Counted from the stretch's first letter, positions 53,731 to 63,157 are shown. The stretch: DNA of 64,000 bases from Corynebacterium kalidii (GCF_022869005.1 NZ_JALIEA010000017.1:186001-250000); one strand, 5' to 3'. The notes: a model not told the origin generated them from the letters alone. Numbers and translations are program-made.

Positions 53731-55217
53731 GTGAAGTACGCGTACGTTTCTGCCCCTCGCCGACCGGGACCCCGCACGTCGGCATGGTCCGCACCGCACT
53801 GTTCAACTGGGCCTACGCCCGGCACACCGGTGGCAAGCTGGTGTTCCGGATCGAGGACACCGACGCCGCCCGTGACTCCGAGGAGTCCTACGAGGCGATC
53901 GTCGACTCGCTGACCTGGCTCGGCCTGGACTGGGACGAGGGAGTGGGCGAGCCCGGCGGCCCGCACGGCCCCTACCGCCAGTCCCAGCGCATGGAGATCT
54001 ACGCCGAGGTCCTCGAGAAGCTCAAGGCGTCGGGGGACGTCTACCCGGCCTACTCCACCGCCGAAGAGGTCGAGGAGCGCCACCGTGCGGCCGGCCGCGA
54101 CCCGAAGCTGGGCTACGACAACTTCGACCGTGACCTGACCGCCGAGCAGGTCGCCGCCTTCGAGGCGGAGGGCCGCTCGCCGGTGTGGCGGCTGCGCATG
54201 CCGGAGAAGACCTGGACCTGGAGCGACCTGGTCCGTGGTGAGATGGTCGTCGACGGGACCACGGTGCCGGACTTCGTGGTGGCCCGCTCCAACGGTCAGC
54301 CGCTCTACACCCTGGTCAACCCGGTGGACGACGCGCTGATGAAGATCACCCACGTGCTGCGCGGCGAGGACCTGCTGCCCTCCACCCCGCGTCAGCTCGC
54401 GCTGTACGAGGCGCTGGTGCGTATCGGTGTCGCCGAGGCGACCCCGGTCTTCGGACACCTGCCGTTCGTGATGGGCGAGGGCAACAAGAAGCTGTCGAAG
54501 CGTGACCCGGAGTCCAACCTGTTCAACCACCGGGACAACGGCATCATCCCGGAGGGCATGCTCAACTACCTCTCCCTGCTCGGCTGGTCGCTGTCGGCCG
54601 ACGAGGACGTCTTCGGCGTCGACCAGCTCGTGGCGAACTTCGACGTCGCCGACGTCAAGCCCAACCCGGCACGGTTCGACCAGAAGAAGCTCGAGGCTCT
54701 CAACGCCGACCACATCCGCCTGCTCGAAATCGAGGACTTCACTGCACGGCTGCGCAGCTACCTGGAGGAGTACAAGGGCTTCCCGTCGGACTACCCGGCG
54801 GACAAGTTCGCCTTCGCTGCGGACCTGGTGCAGACCCGGATCAAGACCCTCGGTGACGCCGACGGTCTGCTGCGCTTCCTGGTGACCGCCGACGGTGACC
54901 TCGAGCTCGACGCGAAGGCGGCGAAGAAGAACCTCAAGGAGGACGCCATCGAGGTGCTCGACGCGGCGATCGGGGAAGTGGAGGCGATCGACGAGGCGGA
55001 GTTCGTCACCGCGACGATCGAGGCGGCCCTGTCGGCGCGTCTGATCGAGGCGATGGAGCTCAAGCCGCGCAAGGCCTACGGTGCACTGCGTGTGGCGGTC
55101 TCGGGGGCGGCGGTCTCCCCGCCGCTCTTCGAGTCGATGGAGCTGCTGGGCAAGGAGTCCACCCTGGCCCGGTTGCGGGCCGCCCGGGCGGTCACGCCCT
55201 ACGTCGCCGCGGAGTAG
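53727..55217 (+). CDS. gltX: Glutamyl-tRNA synthetase
   Basis: GltX charges tRNA-Glu, and in a cell with GatCAB also tRNA-Gln with Glu. It has 496 residues. The class I motifs are [10 protein letters not shown] (HIGH-like, residues 13-18) and KKLSKR (254-259, KMSKS-like). [13 protein letters not shown] and the C-terminal helical anticodon-binding domain are present. No zinc Cys cluster is seen. It overlaps the isomerase gene by ATGA. Immediately downstream are tRNA-Gln and tRNA-Glu, its substrates. Together with gatCAB in this window, the Glu/Gln decoding set is almost complete. Confidence 0.97.
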   Translation: MSEVRVRFCPSPTGTPHVGMVRTALFNWAYARHTGGKLVFRIEDTDAARDSEESYEAIVDSLTWLGLDWDEGVGEPGGPHGPYRQSQRMEIYAEVLEKLKASGDVYPAYSTAEEVEERHRAAGRDPKLGYDNFDRDLTAEQVAAFEAEGRSPVWRLRMPEKTWTWSDLVRGEMVVDGTTVPDFVVARSNGQPLYTLVNPVDDALMKITHVLRGEDLLPSTPRQLALYEALVRIGVAEATPVFGHLPFVMGEGNKKLSKRDPESNLFNHRDNGIIPEGMLNYLSLLGWSLSADEDVFGVDQLVANFDVADVKPNPARFDQKKLEALNADHIRLLEIEDFTARLRSYLEEYKGFPSDYPADKFAFAADLVQTRIKTLGDADGLLRFLVTADGDLELDAKAAKKNLKEDAIEVLDAAIGEVEAIDEAEFVTATIEAALSARLIEAMELKPRKAYGALRVAVSGAAVSPPLFESMELLGKESTLARLRAARAVTPYVAAE

Positions 55218-55270
55218 CGCGAGCTGGCGCAGGCTAGCGCGGACTAGCGCGGACTAGCGCGGACCGAGCG
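55211..55270. repeat. 10-bp degenerate tandem repeat at the gltX stop
   Basis: Six ten-base units, most like GGACTAGCGC, occupy 55211-55270, beginning with the gltX stop TAG in the first unit. Four of the units contain TAG; with a ten-base period these stops fall in all three frames. Function is unknown; slippage is likely. Confidence 0.75.
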
Positions 55271-55319
55271 CGGCAGTATGCGGTTACGGACGCCAGGATT
55301 AGCCACCTGACCTCGCAAT

Positions 55320-55349
55320 TTGCGAGCAGAAGGGAGTCCTGGTTATAGT
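55320..55349 (+). promoter_or_regulatory. tRNA-Gln promoter
   Basis: TTGCGA (55320-55325) and TATAGT (55344-55349), 18-base spacer, in an AT-richer stretch 53 bases before tRNA-Gln. The bases after the -10 box (CCGTTGCA) recur after a TATAGT before the second tRNA-Glu copy. Confidence 0.65.
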
Positions 55350-55401
55350 ATCCACCGTTGCAAGGCAGCGCGGGGGAAGCCTCGGAGCTCAGAGCAACAA
55401 A

Positions 55402-55473
55402 TGGCCTATGGTGTAATTGGCAACACAGCGGTTTCTGGTACCGTCGTTCTAGGTTCGAGTCCTGGTAGGCCAG
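55402..55473 (+). tRNA. tRNA-Gln (CTG anticodon)
   Basis: The acceptor arms TGGCCTA and TAGGCCA pair over seven bases. The anticodon loop TTCTGGT between GCGGT and ACCGT gives anticodon CTG (reads CAG). The T loop TTCGAGT is normal. CCA is not encoded. Confidence 0.93.
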
Positions 55474-55509
55474 CGGAAACGCTGGATATGATGTGCAGTT
55501 TGTTTTCAC

Positions 55510-55582
55510 GCCCCGTTCGTCTAGCGGCCTAGGACGCCGGCCTCTCACGCCGGTAACACGGGTTCAAATCCCGTACGGGGTA
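55510..55582 (+). tRNA. tRNA-Glu (CTC anticodon), copy 1
   Basis: Acceptor GCCCCGT pairs with ACGGGGT (G1-U72 wobble). The anticodon stem CCGGC/GCCGG surrounds CTCTCAC, anticodon CTC, which reads GAG. The 73-base sequence is repeated exactly at 57814. It follows tRNA-Gln by 36 bases and is ended by a strong terminator. Confidence 0.95.
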
Positions 55583-55598
55583 CAAGGTATGTGAACGG

Positions 55599-55625
55599 AA
55601 AGCCCGGTCTTCGGACCGGGCTTTT
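55599..55625 (+). terminator. Terminator of the tRNA-Gln/tRNA-Glu unit
   Basis: GCCCGGTC and GACCGGGC form an eight-base stem with TTCG loop, flanked by AAA upstream and TTTT downstream. It is nearly the same as the terminator after the second tRNA-Glu. Confidence 0.93.
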
Positions 55626-55779
55626 CGCATGCCCGCGGGCGGGTCAGCCCGCCGGGGCGTCCCGCAGCCCGGGCTGTTGTCGGTTCAGTACCCGGGATTC
55701 CGACAATGGCGCGGGCTCCGGGCGATGACGGGCGGGGTGGGGCGGTTGCTTCGTGACCGAAAGGTCTAGGGTGGGTGGG

Positions 55780-56598
55780 GTGACCATGCCGAAGAACCTG
55801 ATCCTCGTCCGCCACGGCCAGAGCGAGGCCAACGTCATCCAGCGTGCAGACAAGGCCGGTGACCAGGCACTGTTCAGCGAGGAGACGATGCTGGTGGCGG
55901 ACCGTTCGTGGCGTCTCACCGCCGCCGGTGTCGCCCAGGCCCGTGCCGCCGGCGAATGGATCACCAGCCATGTCGACGCCCTCGACCGCTGCATCACCTC
56001 CCCGTACGTCCGGACCCGCGAGACCGCAGCGAACCTCGGCCTGGTCGGCGCGCGGTGGGAGGAGAACCGTGTCGTGCGGGAGCGGTCCTGGGGTGAGATC
56101 TCCCCGCTGCCCCGCAAGGTCTTCGAGGAGCAGTACGCCCACAACGCCCTGTTGCGGCGCAAGGACCCGTTGTACTGGGCGCCGCCGGCGGGGGAGTCGA
56201 TCGCCAACGTCGCCGAGAACCGCGTGCGCAACCTGCTGAGCACCCTGCACCGCGAGAGCAGTGAGCAGAACGTCCTGGTGGTCACCCACGGCGACTACAT
56301 GTGGTCGACACGTCTGGTCCTGGAGCGGTGGAGCGACGAGGAGTTCCTGCGCAACGACAAGGACCGCGAGATGACCATCTTCAACTGCACGGTGCTGCAC
56401 TACACCCGGGTCGACCCGGACACCGGGGACGTGTCGCCGTGGATGCGGTGGGTCCGTGCCGCGCACCCGTTCTGTGACCGGACCACCGGGCGTTGGCGCA
56501 TGGTCGAGCAGCCGTGGCAGCAGTTCGACCGGGACTACCTCAGCAACGAGGAGCTGCTGGCGGTCGCGGAGGAGCAGTCGCGCCTGCTGTCGGAGTAG
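55780..56598 (+). CDS. Histidine phosphatase family protein
   Basis: The 272-residue protein has the RHG motif NLILVRHGQSEAN near the start, the second His in LVVTHGDYMW, and the acid residue region of the phosphoglycerate-mutase fold (VRERSWGEISPLPR). A conserved Trp/Tyr-rich C-terminus (WMRWVRAAHPF) is unusual but the fold is intact. GTG at 55780 has TAGGGT at 55767-55772 seven bases upstream, so it is probably leaderless; ATG at 55786 is the alternative. Substrate unknown. It is separated from the tRNA genes by their terminator. Confidence 0.85.
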   Translation: MTMPKNLILVRHGQSEANVIQRADKAGDQALFSEETMLVADRSWRLTAAGVAQARAAGEWITSHVDALDRCITSPYVRTRETAANLGLVGARWEENRVVRERSWGEISPLPRKVFEEQYAHNALLRRKDPLYWAPPAGESIANVAENRVRNLLSTLHRESSEQNVLVVTHGDYMWSTRLVLERWSDEEFLRNDKDREMTIFNCTVLHYTRVDPDTGDVSPWMRWVRAAHPFCDRTTGRWRMVEQPWQQFDRDYLSNEELLAVAEEQSRLLSE

Positions 56599-56610
56599 AC
56601 GTCTCCGCGG

Positions 56611-57639
56611 TCAGCTCCGCCCGGTCACCACTCCGTCGGTCACGTCGAAGGCGTGGACGAGCCCGTTCTTCGTCGGTCCGACCTCCGCGACGAGGGCCTC
56701 GGGCAGGACGTCGGACCGGTCCGTGTACCCCAGTAAGTACTCGTCGAAGGACGGCAGGGCGTAGGTTGCCCCGAGAGCATCCCGGATCTCGGCGGAAGTG
56801 ACGTCCTGCTGCCAGTCGGCGAGGTGCAGCGTTCGCCCGTCCGGTGCCTCTGCGGTGACGACGCTGCCGGTGTCGAGTGCGAGAGCCGTCGCCGTGCGGG
56901 CGTCGCGGACCGTCAACCCCGACCACCATGCGAGGTCCTTGACCGTGGCTGGCCCGCGCGAGCGGTGGTAGCGGACCGCCAGTTCGCGGAGCGCGTCCTC
57001 CCCGGTGAGGTCACGGGGATGGGGGACGGCATTGTCGTGGAGGACGAAGGTGTCCTCGTTACGGCCCGCCCCGGTGGTGCGGGGTCCCTGGATGATGTCG
57101 CCCTCGCCGCCGAAATGGCGCAGCATGTGGGATCCGCGGCCCCCGTCCGGATCGACACCCGCCCCGGCGAAGACGCGGTAGGCCGCTGTGCGTGCCAGGG
57201 GAGCGGGGTCTGCGGTGAGTGCGTCGAGGAGTGCGGCCCGGCAGGCGTCGACATCGGTGTCGGAGAGTCCCAGCGTGCCCCGGCGCTTCTTCGACGCCGC
57301 CTGGACCCGTGGGGTGCACAGGCGGGTCATCCACCGGACGTCCTCGGCGGCGAGGAGGTGGTGTGTGCCGCGCTGCGACCAACTGCGTACGACGCCGGCG
57401 GTGGCGAGGGCGTCCCCGGTGAGGCCCGGGGAGGCGCTCCGCAGGGCGAGTGCGGTGACGGCGGCGGGCAGGTTCTGGGCCTGTGTGGCGAGCATGTGGG
57501 CTGCGGTGGCGTGGACGGCGCGGGCCTCCGGGGTCGGTTGGTTGGCCCCGTCGCCGAGTGGTGGACGCGCGGCGCTGGGGGCGAGAAGCTGGGCGATGAG
57601 CCGGAGTCCGGGGACGTGGACGGGGGTCAGCGGGGGCAT
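56611..57639 (-). CDS. Winged-helix DNA-binding protein, AlkZ/YcaQ-like (HTH_42)
   Basis: The 342-residue protein belongs to the family that includes the interstrand-crosslink glycosylase AlkZ/YcaQ. RSWSQRGTHHLLAAEDVRWM and the later helix RYHRSRGPATVKDLAWWSGL, with FDEYLLGYTDRSDVL near the end, are the marks. The catalytic QxQ of YcaQ is not exact here, so glycosylase activity is uncertain; related AlkZ-like proteins have variant motifs. ATG 57639 has TAGGCT (57652-57647, minus) seven bases upstream, suggesting a leaderless message. It lies between the histidine phosphatase and the second tRNA-Glu. Confidence 0.82.
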   Translation of the reverse strand: MPPLTPVHVPGLRLIAQLLAPSAARPPLGDGANQPTPEARAVHATAAHMLATQAQNLPAAVTALALRSASPGLTGDALATAGVVRSWSQRGTHHLLAAEDVRWMTRLCTPRVQAASKKRRGTLGLSDTDVDACRAALLDALTADPAPLARTAAYRVFAGAGVDPDGGRGSHMLRHFGGEGDIIQGPRTTGAGRNEDTFVLHDNAVPHPRDLTGEDALRELAVRYHRSRGPATVKDLAWWSGLTVRDARTATALALDTGSVVTAEAPDGRTLHLADWQQDVTSAEIRDALGATYALPSFDEYLLGYTDRSDVLPEALVAEVGPTKNGLVHAFDVTDGVVTGRS

Positions 57640-57746
57640 GGAGGCCAGCCTAGTCCGTGGACGGGGACGGACCGGGTGACATGCGCCCGTGGATGCGCAT
57701 ATTTCTGCAGGTCAAGCCACCGATTATGCGGTTCTTCCGCGACTCC

Positions 57747-57754
57747 TATATAGT
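57747..57754 (+). promoter_or_regulatory. Promoter (-10) of the second tRNA-Glu
   Basis: TATATAGT contains the same TATAGT as the tRNA-Gln promoter and is followed, as there, by CC and CCGTTGCA. No strong -35 is seen. The tRNA starts 60 bases downstream. Confidence 0.55.
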
Positions 57755-57813
57755 TCTCCCCGTTGCACGGCGCGGACAGCGGGTCCGGCTGGTCAACGAT
57801 GATGAAAGTCCTT

Positions 57814-57886
57814 GCCCCGTTCGTCTAGCGGCCTAGGACGCCGGCCTCTCACGCCGGTAACACGGGTTCAAATCCCGTACGGGGTA
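57814..57886 (+). tRNA. tRNA-Glu (CTC anticodon), copy 2
   Basis: This is an exact copy of the tRNA at 55510-55582. It is monocistronic here, with its own promoter and an almost identical terminator. CCA is not encoded. Confidence 0.95.
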
Positions 57887-57897
57887 CAACAGCATGG

Positions 57898-57925
57898 AAA
57901 GCCCGGTCTTCGGACCGGGCTTTTT
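57898..57925 (+). terminator. Terminator of the second tRNA-Glu
   Basis: GCCCGGTC-TTCG-GACCGGGC stem and loop with AAA before and TTTTT after, the same hairpin as after copy 1. Confidence 0.93.
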
Positions 57926-57997
57926 CTGCGTCTGCGGGCGGTGCCCGGAGCACAGGAGGACGTACGAACGTCCCGCAACGGACCGGCGGGCCCGCGG

Positions 57998-58750
57998 CTA
58001 GCGCAGGTAGCGCTCCAGTTCGGCGGCGCTGCGCTGCAGGGCCTCACGGTGCCGGGCGGCCGGAGAGGGACCCATGCGCTCGGCGGGCCCGGAGATCGAC
58101 AGTGCGGCGATCACGCCGGAGGCGTCGCGTACCGGCACGGACACGCTGGCCAGCGCGGCGTCGCGTTCCCCGACGGACTCGGCGATCTGGCCGGCGCGGA
58201 CGAGCTCGAGGTCCTCGGCGGTGTAGGCAGCGTCCGGCAGGATGTCGTCCTGGAACACCGTGGGGGAGTAGGCCACGAGGACCTTCGCCGCGGACCCGGC
58301 GTTGAGGGTCAGCCGGTTGCCCACTGGTACCGTGTCCCGGAGACCCTGCCGGGGTTCCGCGGTGGCGATGCAGACGCGTTCGCGTCCGGAGAGCTTGTAG
58401 ATCTGCACGGCCTCGCCGGTGCGCTCGACGAGGTCCGGCAGGACGTGCTCGGCGGCTTCGTCGAGCCGGGTGGAGGACTTCGGTGCGAGTTCCGCAAGGG
58501 CCGGGCCGGCGGTCCACTGGCCGTCCTCCAGGCGGGTCACCATGCGGTGTTTCTCCAGGGCGACGGCGATCCGGTGTGCGGTGGCACGTGGCAGGCCGGT
58601 GGTGTCGCACAGTTCGGAGAGGCTGTGTGGCCGACGCGCGACGATGCCGAGGATGAGCAGGGCACGGTCGAGGACCTGGATGCCGCTGGTGGTCGACGCC
58701 ACTGGTGTGGAGCTCGGAGAGGACGTCTCAGTGTAGGCGGGTTTTCCCAT
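57998..58750 (-). CDS. ltbR: IclR-family regulator LtbR (leucine and tryptophan genes)
   Basis: The 250-residue repressor has an IclR winged helix at about 23-80 (LDRALLILGIVARRPHSLSEL, then TGLPRATAHRIAVALEKHRMV) and an IclR effector domain (TGEAVQIYKLSGRERVC, LTLNAGSAAKVLVAY). In C. glutamicum the divergent gene next to leuC is LtbR, a repressor of leuB and leuCD. ATG 58750 has TATAGT (58764-58759, minus) eight bases upstream, so the message is probably leaderless. A palindrome lies just beyond. Confidence 0.93.
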   Translation of the reverse strand: MGKPAYTETSSPSSTPVASTTSGIQVLDRALLILGIVARRPHSLSELCDTTGLPRATAHRIAVALEKHRMVTRLEDGQWTAGPALAELAPKSSTRLDEAAEHVLPDLVERTGEAVQIYKLSGRERVCIATAEPRQGLRDTVPVGNRLTLNAGSAAKVLVAYSPTVFQDDILPDAAYTAEDLELVRAGQIAESVGERDAALASVSVPVRDASGVIAALSISGPAERMGPSPAARHREALQRSAAELERYLR

Positions 58751-58766
58751 GATCTGATACTATACA

Positions 58767-58781
58767 TTCCAACTAGTGGAA
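58767..58781. promoter_or_regulatory. Candidate LtbR operator
   Basis: TTCCA-ACTAG-TGGAA is a perfect inverted repeat centred between ltbR and leuC, and close to the -10 box of ltbR. The palindrome has the usual IclR form. The TTCCAAC half recurs just after the leuB -10 (41701). Confidence 0.65.
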
Positions 58782-58905
58782 CTTCCAGGCTGCCACGCAG
58801 TGACGGGCGGGGCAGCGTCGGATCATCCGGGGAGACCGGGAACGCCACTGACACTGTGCAGACAGTGGACACCGCTGCAGACGGCCGGAGACCGAGGAGA
58901 GAACC

Positions 58906-60354
58906 GTGAATGCTGTGCCCCGAACCCTCGCCGAGAAGGTGTGGGACGCCCACGTCGTGACGCGCGGCGAGAACGGTGGGCGTGACCTGCTGTTCATCGA
59001 CCTCCACCTGATCCACGAGGTCACCAGTCCGCAGGCCTTCGACGGCCTGCGGCAGAACAACCGGCCGCTGCGGCGTCCCGACCTGACCCTGGGCACCGAG
59101 GACCACAACGTGCCGACCGTCGGCGTCCACTCCGGGAACCTGCTGGAGATCGAGGACAAGGTCTCACGGCTGCAGGTCGAGACGCTGCGCCGGAATTGCG
59201 AGGAGTACGGCGTGGTGCTGCACTCCATGGGGGACGGCGACCAGGGCATCGTGCACACCGTCGGCCCCCAGCTCGGGGCGAGCCAACCCGGGATGACCAT
59301 CGTCTGCGGGGACTCGCACACCTCCACACACGGTGCCTTCGGCTCCATCGGCATGGGCATCGGCACCAGCGAGGTCGAGCACGTGCTGGCCACGCAGACC
59401 CTGCCGTTGGCGCCGTTCAAGACCATGGCGATCGAGGTCACCGGCGAACTGCAGCCGGGGGTGACCGCCAAAGACCTCATCCTGGCGATCATCGCGAAGA
59501 TCGGTACCGGCGGCGCCCAGGGCCACATCATCGAGTACCGCGGTGAAGCCATCCGAAAGCTGTCCATGGAAGGCCGGCTGACGATGTGCAACATGAGCAT
59601 CGAGGCCGGCGCCCGGGCCGGGATGATCGCCCCGGACGACGTCACCTTCGACTACCTCAAGGGGCGCCGGTACGCCCCGACCGGGAAGGACTGGGACGAC
59701 GCCGTCGAGTACTGGCGTTCGCTGCCCACCGACGAGGGCGCGGTCTACGACACCGTCGTCGAGATCGACGGATCCGCGCTGACCCCCTTCGTGACCTGGG
59801 GTACCAACCCGGGCCAGGGACTGCCGCTGGACGCGTCGGTCCCGTACCTGGAGGACATCACCGACGAGACCGCCCGCATCTCGGCGGAATCGGCCCTGGA
59901 GTACATGGGGCTCGAGCAGGGCACCCCGTTGCGCGACATCGCCATCGACACCGTCTTCCTCGGCTCGTGCACCAACAGCCGCATCGAGGACCTGCGGGCC
60001 GCGGCCGAGGTGCTGCGCGGACGGCACGTCGCCGGGACGGTACGTATGATCGTCGTGCCCTCGTCGACGTCGGTGAAGACCCAGGCGGAGTCCGAGGGCC
60101 TCGACCGGGTCTTCCTCGACGCCGGTGCGGAGTGGCGCACCGCCGGATGCTCGATGTGCCTGGGCATGAACCCGGACCAGCTGGCACCCGGGGAGCGCGC
60201 GGCGTCGACGTCGAACCGCAACTTCGAGGGACGCCAGGGCAAGGGCGGACGCACCCACCTGGTCTCGCCGCCGGTCGCCGCGGCCACCGCCGTCCTGGGG
60301 CATCTGGCCGGCCCCGCCGATCTCCCGGCGCCGGGCGCCGGGAAGGGAGAGTAG
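58906..60354 (+). CDS. leuC: 3-isopropylmalate dehydratase, large subunit
   Basis: LeuC carries the [4Fe-4S] cluster and isomerizes 2- to 3-isopropylmalate with LeuD. It has 482 residues. Ligands are Cys355 (GSCTNSR), Cys415 and Cys418 ([11 protein letters not shown]). [19 protein letters not shown] and [19 protein letters not shown] are intact. GTG 58906 has GAGGAG six bases upstream. leuD follows by seven bases. Repression by LtbR is expected because the operator lies in the shared gap. Confidence 0.97.
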   Translation: MNAVPRTLAEKVWDAHVVTRGENGGRDLLFIDLHLIHEVTSPQAFDGLRQNNRPLRRPDLTLGTEDHNVPTVGVHSGNLLEIEDKVSRLQVETLRRNCEEYGVVLHSMGDGDQGIVHTVGPQLGASQPGMTIVCGDSHTSTHGAFGSIGMGIGTSEVEHVLATQTLPLAPFKTMAIEVTGELQPGVTAKDLILAIIAKIGTGGAQGHIIEYRGEAIRKLSMEGRLTMCNMSIEAGARAGMIAPDDVTFDYLKGRRYAPTGKDWDDAVEYWRSLPTDEGAVYDTVVEIDGSALTPFVTWGTNPGQGLPLDASVPYLEDITDETARISAESALEYMGLEQGTPLRDIAIDTVFLGSCTNSRIEDLRAAAEVLRGRHVAGTVRMIVVPSSTSVKTQAESEGLDRVFLDAGAEWRTAGCSMCLGMNPDQLAPGERAASTSNRNFEGRQGKGGRTHLVSPPVAAATAVLGHLAGPADLPAPGAGKGE

Positions 60355-60361
60355 GTTTTTC

Positions 60362-60949
60362 GTGGAGAAGTTCAGCACACACACCGGGGTGGCGTGCCCC
60401 CTGCGACGCTCGAACGTGGACACCGACCAGATCGTGCCCGCCGAGTACCTCAAGCTCGTCACCAAGACCGGTTACGAGTCGGGCCTGTTCAAGTCCTGGC
60501 GTCGGGACCCTGACTTCGTGCTCAATCAGGAACCCTTCGTCGCCTCCACGGTCCTGGTCGCCGGGCCGGACTTCGGCACAGGGTCCTCGCGCGAGCATGC
60601 GGTGTGGGCCCTGCTCGACTACGGCTTCCGCGTGGTGTTCTCCCCACGCTTCGGTGACATCTTCCGGGGCAACGCCGCCAAGAACGGGTTGCTCGTGGCC
60701 ACGATGCCCGCGGAGGACATCGAGCTGATCTGGAAGCTCATCGAGCAGCAGCCGGGGGTGGAGATGACCGTCGACCTCGAGTCGCGGACCGCCACCCTCG
60801 GCGAGCACGTCTTCACCTTCGACGTCGACGACGACACCCGGTGGCGGTTGCTGAACGGGCTGGACGACATCGGAATCACCCTGCAGGACGAGGCGGCGAT
60901 CGAGGCCTACGAGCAGTCGAGGCCCACCTTCAAGCCGGTCATCCACTAG
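60362..60949 (+). CDS. leuD: 3-isopropylmalate dehydratase, small subunit
   Basis: LeuD provides the swivelling domain of isopropylmalate isomerase. It has 195 residues. [23 protein letters not shown] and [46 protein letters not shown] are the conserved regions. The GTG start follows AGGTTTTTC. It is in an operon with leuC, seven bases apart. Confidence 0.96.
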   Translation: MEKFSTHTGVACPLRRSNVDTDQIVPAEYLKLVTKTGYESGLFKSWRRDPDFVLNQEPFVASTVLVAGPDFGTGSSREHAVWALLDYGFRVVFSPRFGDIFRGNAAKNGLLVATMPAEDIELIWKLIEQQPGVEMTVDLESRTATLGEHVFTFDVDDDTRWRLLNGLDDIGITLQDEAAIEAYEQSRPTFKPVIH

Positions 60950-61028
60950 GTCCGGGGCCGGCGTCGTCGGGCGGTGGCCCGGCAGCCCCGGTGATATCGG
61001 CGGGGAAAGTGACGTAGTCTCAGGTGGT

Positions 61029-61925
61029 ATGGACCGTCACCAGCAGATCATCCCGCGTATCCGCCTGCAGACCGGCGACCACGGCGTGGTCGGGGCCGCC
61101 CGTTTCTACACGGACGTCTTCCGCCCGTTCGAGGAGGCGGGCCTGGAACTCGGGGCCGCAGGCACCACAGGTCCCGACGACGGTGTGGAACTCACCGTCG
61201 CCGGGTTGAACCTCCGTCTCACCGACGCCGCCGACAGCCCCGGTGCGGCCGGGGTCTCACCGGCGACGAACTTCATGGTGAACATCGACCCGCTGTTCTT
61301 CGGCTGGTCCGCGGACGCCGGTGAGGGCGACCGCCGGGCCGCCTCCGCCCGTGCCCGGGCCGTCCTCGACACGGTGTGGGACGGGCTCGTCGCCGACGGC
61401 GCCACCGTGCTCATGCCGCTGGGGGAGTACCCCTTCAGTGCCCGGTACGGCTGGGTGCTCGACCAGTTCGGCGTCAGCTGGCAGCTCATGCTCACCGACC
61501 CCACCGGGGAACCCCGGCCGGCACTGCTCCCGTCCTTCCTGTTCTGTGGTCCGGCCCAGAACAAGGCGGGGGAGGCACTCGAGACCTGGACGCGTGTCTT
61601 CGGCGAGGTCGTCGCCGGCGGTACCGGGCGCACCCGGCCCGGGACGTCAGTCGCCTACCGGGAGGCGGAGGGGCCGCTGGTCGAGGGGTCGGTGATGTTC
61701 GCCGACGCGCAGCTGGCGGGCATGTGGATCACCGCGATGGACTCCGGCGTGGAACAGCCGTTCACCTTCACCGACGCCGTGGCCTTCCGCGTGCTCTGCG
61801 ACTCTCCGGTGCAGGCGGAGATGCTGCGGCGTGAACTCGGCCTCGACAGCTCGGGTACCGACCGGTTCGGGGTGTGCTGGGAACCGGTGGTGGCTCAGCG
61901 CACCGGGAGCGGCGAAGCGAGGTAG
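61029..61925 (+). CDS. VOC-superfamily protein with two PhnB-like domains
   Basis: The 298-residue protein has two halves, each resembling the PhnB/3-demethylubiquinone type of glyoxalase-fold domain. The first has ARFYTDVFRPFEEAGLE and a central SARYGWVLDQFGVSWQLML; the second has LFCGPAQNKAGEALETWTRVFG and QLAGMWITAMDSG. Metal-ligand His residues are few, so it may bind small molecules and not be an enzyme. TAGTCT at 61015-61020 lies eight bases before the ATG, so it is likely leaderless. Its 3' end overlaps the MutT1-like gene by 31 bases. Confidence 0.83.
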   Translation: MDRHQQIIPRIRLQTGDHGVVGAARFYTDVFRPFEEAGLELGAAGTTGPDDGVELTVAGLNLRLTDAADSPGAAGVSPATNFMVNIDPLFFGWSADAGEGDRRAASARARAVLDTVWDGLVADGATVLMPLGEYPFSARYGWVLDQFGVSWQLMLTDPTGEPRPALLPSFLFCGPAQNKAGEALETWTRVFGEVVAGGTGRTRPGTSVAYREAEGPLVEGSVMFADAQLAGMWITAMDSGVEQPFTFTDAVAFRVLCDSPVQAEMLRRELGLDSSGTDRFGVCWEPVVAQRTGSGEAR

Positions 61926-62959
61926 TCCGCGCCGAGCAGGGTGTCGTCCGCGCCGAAGTGCAGCACCCAGACACTGCCCTTCTTGGTGCGCAGGTCCTCG
62001 ATGTCGAAGCCGGCGTCCCGCGCCAGCCCCGAGACGACGGCGGGGATCACGTCACCCTGGGAACACACCACGCTCACGGGGGCGGAACTGGCCTTGACCA
62101 GTGCCTCCATGACGGTGCGGGCGGAATGGTGCAGGGCGGGGTCCCCGAGGTTGACGTCGGTCTCGATCTCCAGGCCGAAGGCCCCGGCAGTCGGCTCCAC
62201 CGTGGCCCGGCAGCGTTCAGGGGCAGCGGTGGACACGGACATCGGCCGGTACCCCTCCAGGACGGACGGCAGGGCGTCGGCCTGACGGCGGCCCTTCTTG
62301 GTCAGCGGTCGCAGGTCGTCCGACTCCGCCCAGTTGTCCGGGGACATGGCCTTGGCGTGGCGGACGTAGAGGACCCGCCGGGTGCAACCCAGGTCGAGGA
62401 CCTCCTCGGCGGCGGTGATGACGTCCCGGTCGGCGTCGTAGGTCACTTTCGCCTTGGCGGCCGTGGGGGAGAGCCAGTGCAGTTCGTCGACCTCGTCGTT
62501 GTCCCGGAAGCTGCCGCCCGTCACCTCGGCGGTCCAGTAGTAGACGACCTTGGTCCGGGTGCCCAGCGGGTAGTGGATGTAGCCCAGCAGCCAGCCCAGG
62601 GTCGGGGTGTAGCCCGTTTCCTCGACGATCTCGCGGGTGGCGGCGGCGGCGATGTTCTCGCCGGGGTCGACCTTGCCTTTCGGCAGCGACCAGTCGTCGT
62701 AGTGGGGCCGGTGGATCACGGCGATCTCGATCCCGTCCGCGGACTCCGGGGTGCCGGGCCCGTGGCTGCCGGTGTGGCGCCACAGCACGGCGCCGGCGGC
62801 GAAGACGGGACGTTCGAATTCGTCGGTGGGGGTGCTTCCGATCCGTGCGACGTGGCCGAGGGGGGTGTCCGCCCCGGCAGGTGGTTCCGACGCAGGCTTG
62901 TCGAGGTTTCTCGACGCCAGCGAGGTGGACAGGTCTCCGGTGCCGGTGTGGCTGATCAA
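61895..62959 (-). CDS. mutT1: MutT1-like NUDIX hydrolase fused to histidine phosphatase
   Basis: The 354-residue protein has a NUDIX domain (box at about 95-117: GKVDPGE, seven residues, REIVEETGY) and a C-terminal histidine phosphatase domain (VRHAKAMSPDNW at about 199). This fusion is the mycobacterial MutT1 type, which cleans 8-oxo-(d)GTP and diadenosine polyphosphates. In M. tuberculosis mutT1 also lies near a gpsA gene. The TTG start at 62959 follows GGAAGG with about eight bases spacing. It is divergent from gpsA, with a 198-base gap that holds no other feature I can support. Confidence 0.9.
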   Translation of the reverse strand: MISHTGTGDLSTSLASRNLDKPASEPPAGADTPLGHVARIGSTPTDEFERPVFAAGAVLWRHTGSHGPGTPESADGIEIAVIHRPHYDDWSLPKGKVDPGENIAAAATREIVEETGYTPTLGWLLGYIHYPLGTRTKVVYYWTAEVTGGSFRDNDEVDELHWLSPTAAKAKVTYDADRDVITAAEEVLDLGCTRRVLYVRHAKAMSPDNWAESDDLRPLTKKGRRQADALPSVLEGYRPMSVSTAAPERCRATVEPTAGAFGLEIETDVNLGDPALHHSARTVMEALVKASSAPVSVVCSQGDVIPAVVSGLARDAGFDIEDLRTKKGSVWVLHFGADDTLLGADYLASPLPVR

Positions 62960-63157
62960 GGGTGACGCCTTCCCGAGCGCACCGGTCCGGACGAGCCGTC
63001 ACCACGGACCGGGTACGTCGTGGTTCAATGTTGGGGAGCAGAAGTGCCAGAACTCTTTCCGGCCACCAGAATACCGGTGTGCGGCGTGGAGGGAGTAGTT
63101 GGCACGGCCGGCATGGTCTGCACCGCCGGCACGGACGAGACAGAGGAGCACACAAGC

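Noticed and set aside
60950-61010. Terminator after leuD from CCGGGG/CCCCGG arms
   Set aside because: Arms are short, the loop long and GC-rich background makes such pairs common.
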